Shown here: positions 12,512 to 13,046 of the stretch, piece after piece | Position numbering within the stretch: position 1 is the stretch's first letter | Layout: each line of letters starts with the position of its first letter | Origin: Chlamydiota bacterium | GTDB taxonomy: Bacteria; Chlamydiota; Chlamydiia; Chlamydiales; VGMA01 | DNA: 13,046 nt | Direction: 5' to 3' | Assembly: GCA_016866575.1 (NCBI GenBank) | Contig: VGMA01000034.1 | Coordinates: 1 to 13,046, forward strand | Notes under the pieces: generated by a model | Databases searched by the model: none | What the model was told of the DNA's origin: nothing | The model's input: only the letters and a program-made list of their open reading frames with translations | Translations under genes and position numbers: made by a program

Positions 12512-13046
12512 CTAAGAGAGTTTTTTTTCAAGCTCTTCCCAGCGTAAATACAGCTCTGCTATTTGCGTTTCTGTAAGATGGATTGTATTCCAAATTTCTG
12601 TCAAACGGCTGAGATCTTCTGCGATTTCTGGCGAACCTAAAAGAGCATTAAGCTCTTTTACTTTTTCTTCTGATTTGGTGATCTTTCTCTCTATCGATTC
12701 GAGCTCTTTTTTTTCTTGGTAGGTGAGAAAAGACTCTGAAGGGGCTTTTTTTGCACTGACTTGCTTAGATAATGTCTCTACCTTTTTGGACGCTTGCCAC
12801 TGTGCATAATCGGCAAACTCTTCTGTTTTGTTAGGGTCGCCTAAGCCTAAAACCGTATTGCAAATTCGATCCAGCATGCATCTATCGTGGGTAATTAAGA
12901 CGATAGCGCCTGGAAATTCCAAAAGGCTTTCTTCTAACGTTTCCAGTGTCGGAATATCAAGATCGTTTGTAGGCTCATCAAGCAGTAAAACATCTGCTGG
13001 CTCTAACATCAAATGAGCGATTGTGATGCGCGCTTTTTCCCCGCCT
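12512..13046 (-). CDS. uup: ABC-F family ATPase, probably Uup (5' partial)
   Basis: The last 177 residues are visible; the gene continues beyond the right edge. The fragment opens with the ABC signature GGEKARITIA, then Walker B and D-loop LLLDEPTNDLD (residues 20-30) and the switch histidine in LITHDR, which is the end of a second nucleotide-binding domain. There is no transmembrane region, as expected for ABC-F proteins, which act on ribosomes or nucleic acids and not as transporters. After an AQWQAS segment comes a linker and a charged coiled-coil tail of about 80 residues (LTYQEKKELESIERKI to LRWEELEKKL), closely resembling the C-terminal DNA-binding domain of Uup, including the final RWEELE. 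ABC-F membership is firm; Uup is favoured over EttA or YheS because of this tail. The open frame starting at 13012 uses an internal TTG and is not the real start. Confidence 0.9.
   Translation of the reverse strand, partial: GGEKARITIAHLMLEPADVLLLDEPTNDLDIPTLETLEESLLEFPGAIVLITHDRCMLDRICNTVLGLGDPNKTEEFADYAQWQASKKVETLSKQVSAKKAPSESFLTYQEKKELESIERKITKSEEKVKELNALLGSPEIAEDLSRLTEIWNTIHLTETQIAELYLRWEELEKKLS

Noticed and set aside
1..13046. CRISPR array, tRNA/rRNA gene, insertion sequence or phage attachment site
   Set aside because: No regularly spaced repeats, cloverleaf-like segments, transposase or integrase motifs were seen on either strand.

Overview
The window is low-GC bacterial DNA, densely packed with genes on both strands. 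No RNA gene, CRISPR array, insertion sequence or phage gene was seen. Several proteins (GlnRS, SpeE, EamA, RlmK, the ChrR-like flavoprotein) resemble Gram-negative, gammaproteobacterial-type families. Low GC, small intergenic gaps, one broken biosynthetic gene and unrecognised proteins would suit a host-associated lineage such as an environmental chlamydia or a Legionella/Coxiella relative. That placement is inference; no marker gene here settles it.

Layout, left to right. 1-465 is the 3' part of a ChrR/YieF-like NAD(P)H-dependent FMN reductase (+). It converges on glnS (481-2103, -), with an MscS-type channel gene (2204-3196, -) upstream of glnS. Next is speE (spermidine synthase, +), interrupted by an in-frame TAA at 3904-3906 but otherwise intact to 4215. 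It overlaps, tail to tail, a PrxQ/Bcp peroxiredoxin gene (4202-4639, -). Divergent from that is a thioredoxin gene (4725-5051, +) ending at a clear intrinsic terminator (5085-5118), then an msrB-msrA fusion gene (5147-6001, +). A large unrecognised gene (6005-7879, -, 624 aa) converges on msrBA; its product appears to be two diverged copies of a papain-like unit with the usual active-site Cys replaced. Divergent from it is a Dps ferritin gene (7998-8495, +), followed by a stand-alone RlmK-type 23S rRNA methyltransferase (8578-9549, +).

The right part holds a 55-aa DUF1328-like membrane peptide gene (9559-9726, -), a membrane-anchored unknown (9779-10270, -), an atypical SDR dehydrogenase (10376-11089, +), a small exported unknown (11086-11526, -) overlapping the end of an eamA-type exporter gene (11519-12403, -), and the 3' end of an ABC-F ATPase gene, probably uup (12512-13046, -).

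The most coherent functional theme is redox defence: peroxiredoxin, thioredoxin, methionine sulfoxide reductase BA and Dps lie within about 4.3 kb. Thioredoxin is the usual electron donor for both PrxQ and Msr enzymes, and Dps removes iron and peroxide. The two observations most worth following are the interrupted speE and the duplicated papain-like pseudoenzyme candidate inside this redox cluster.
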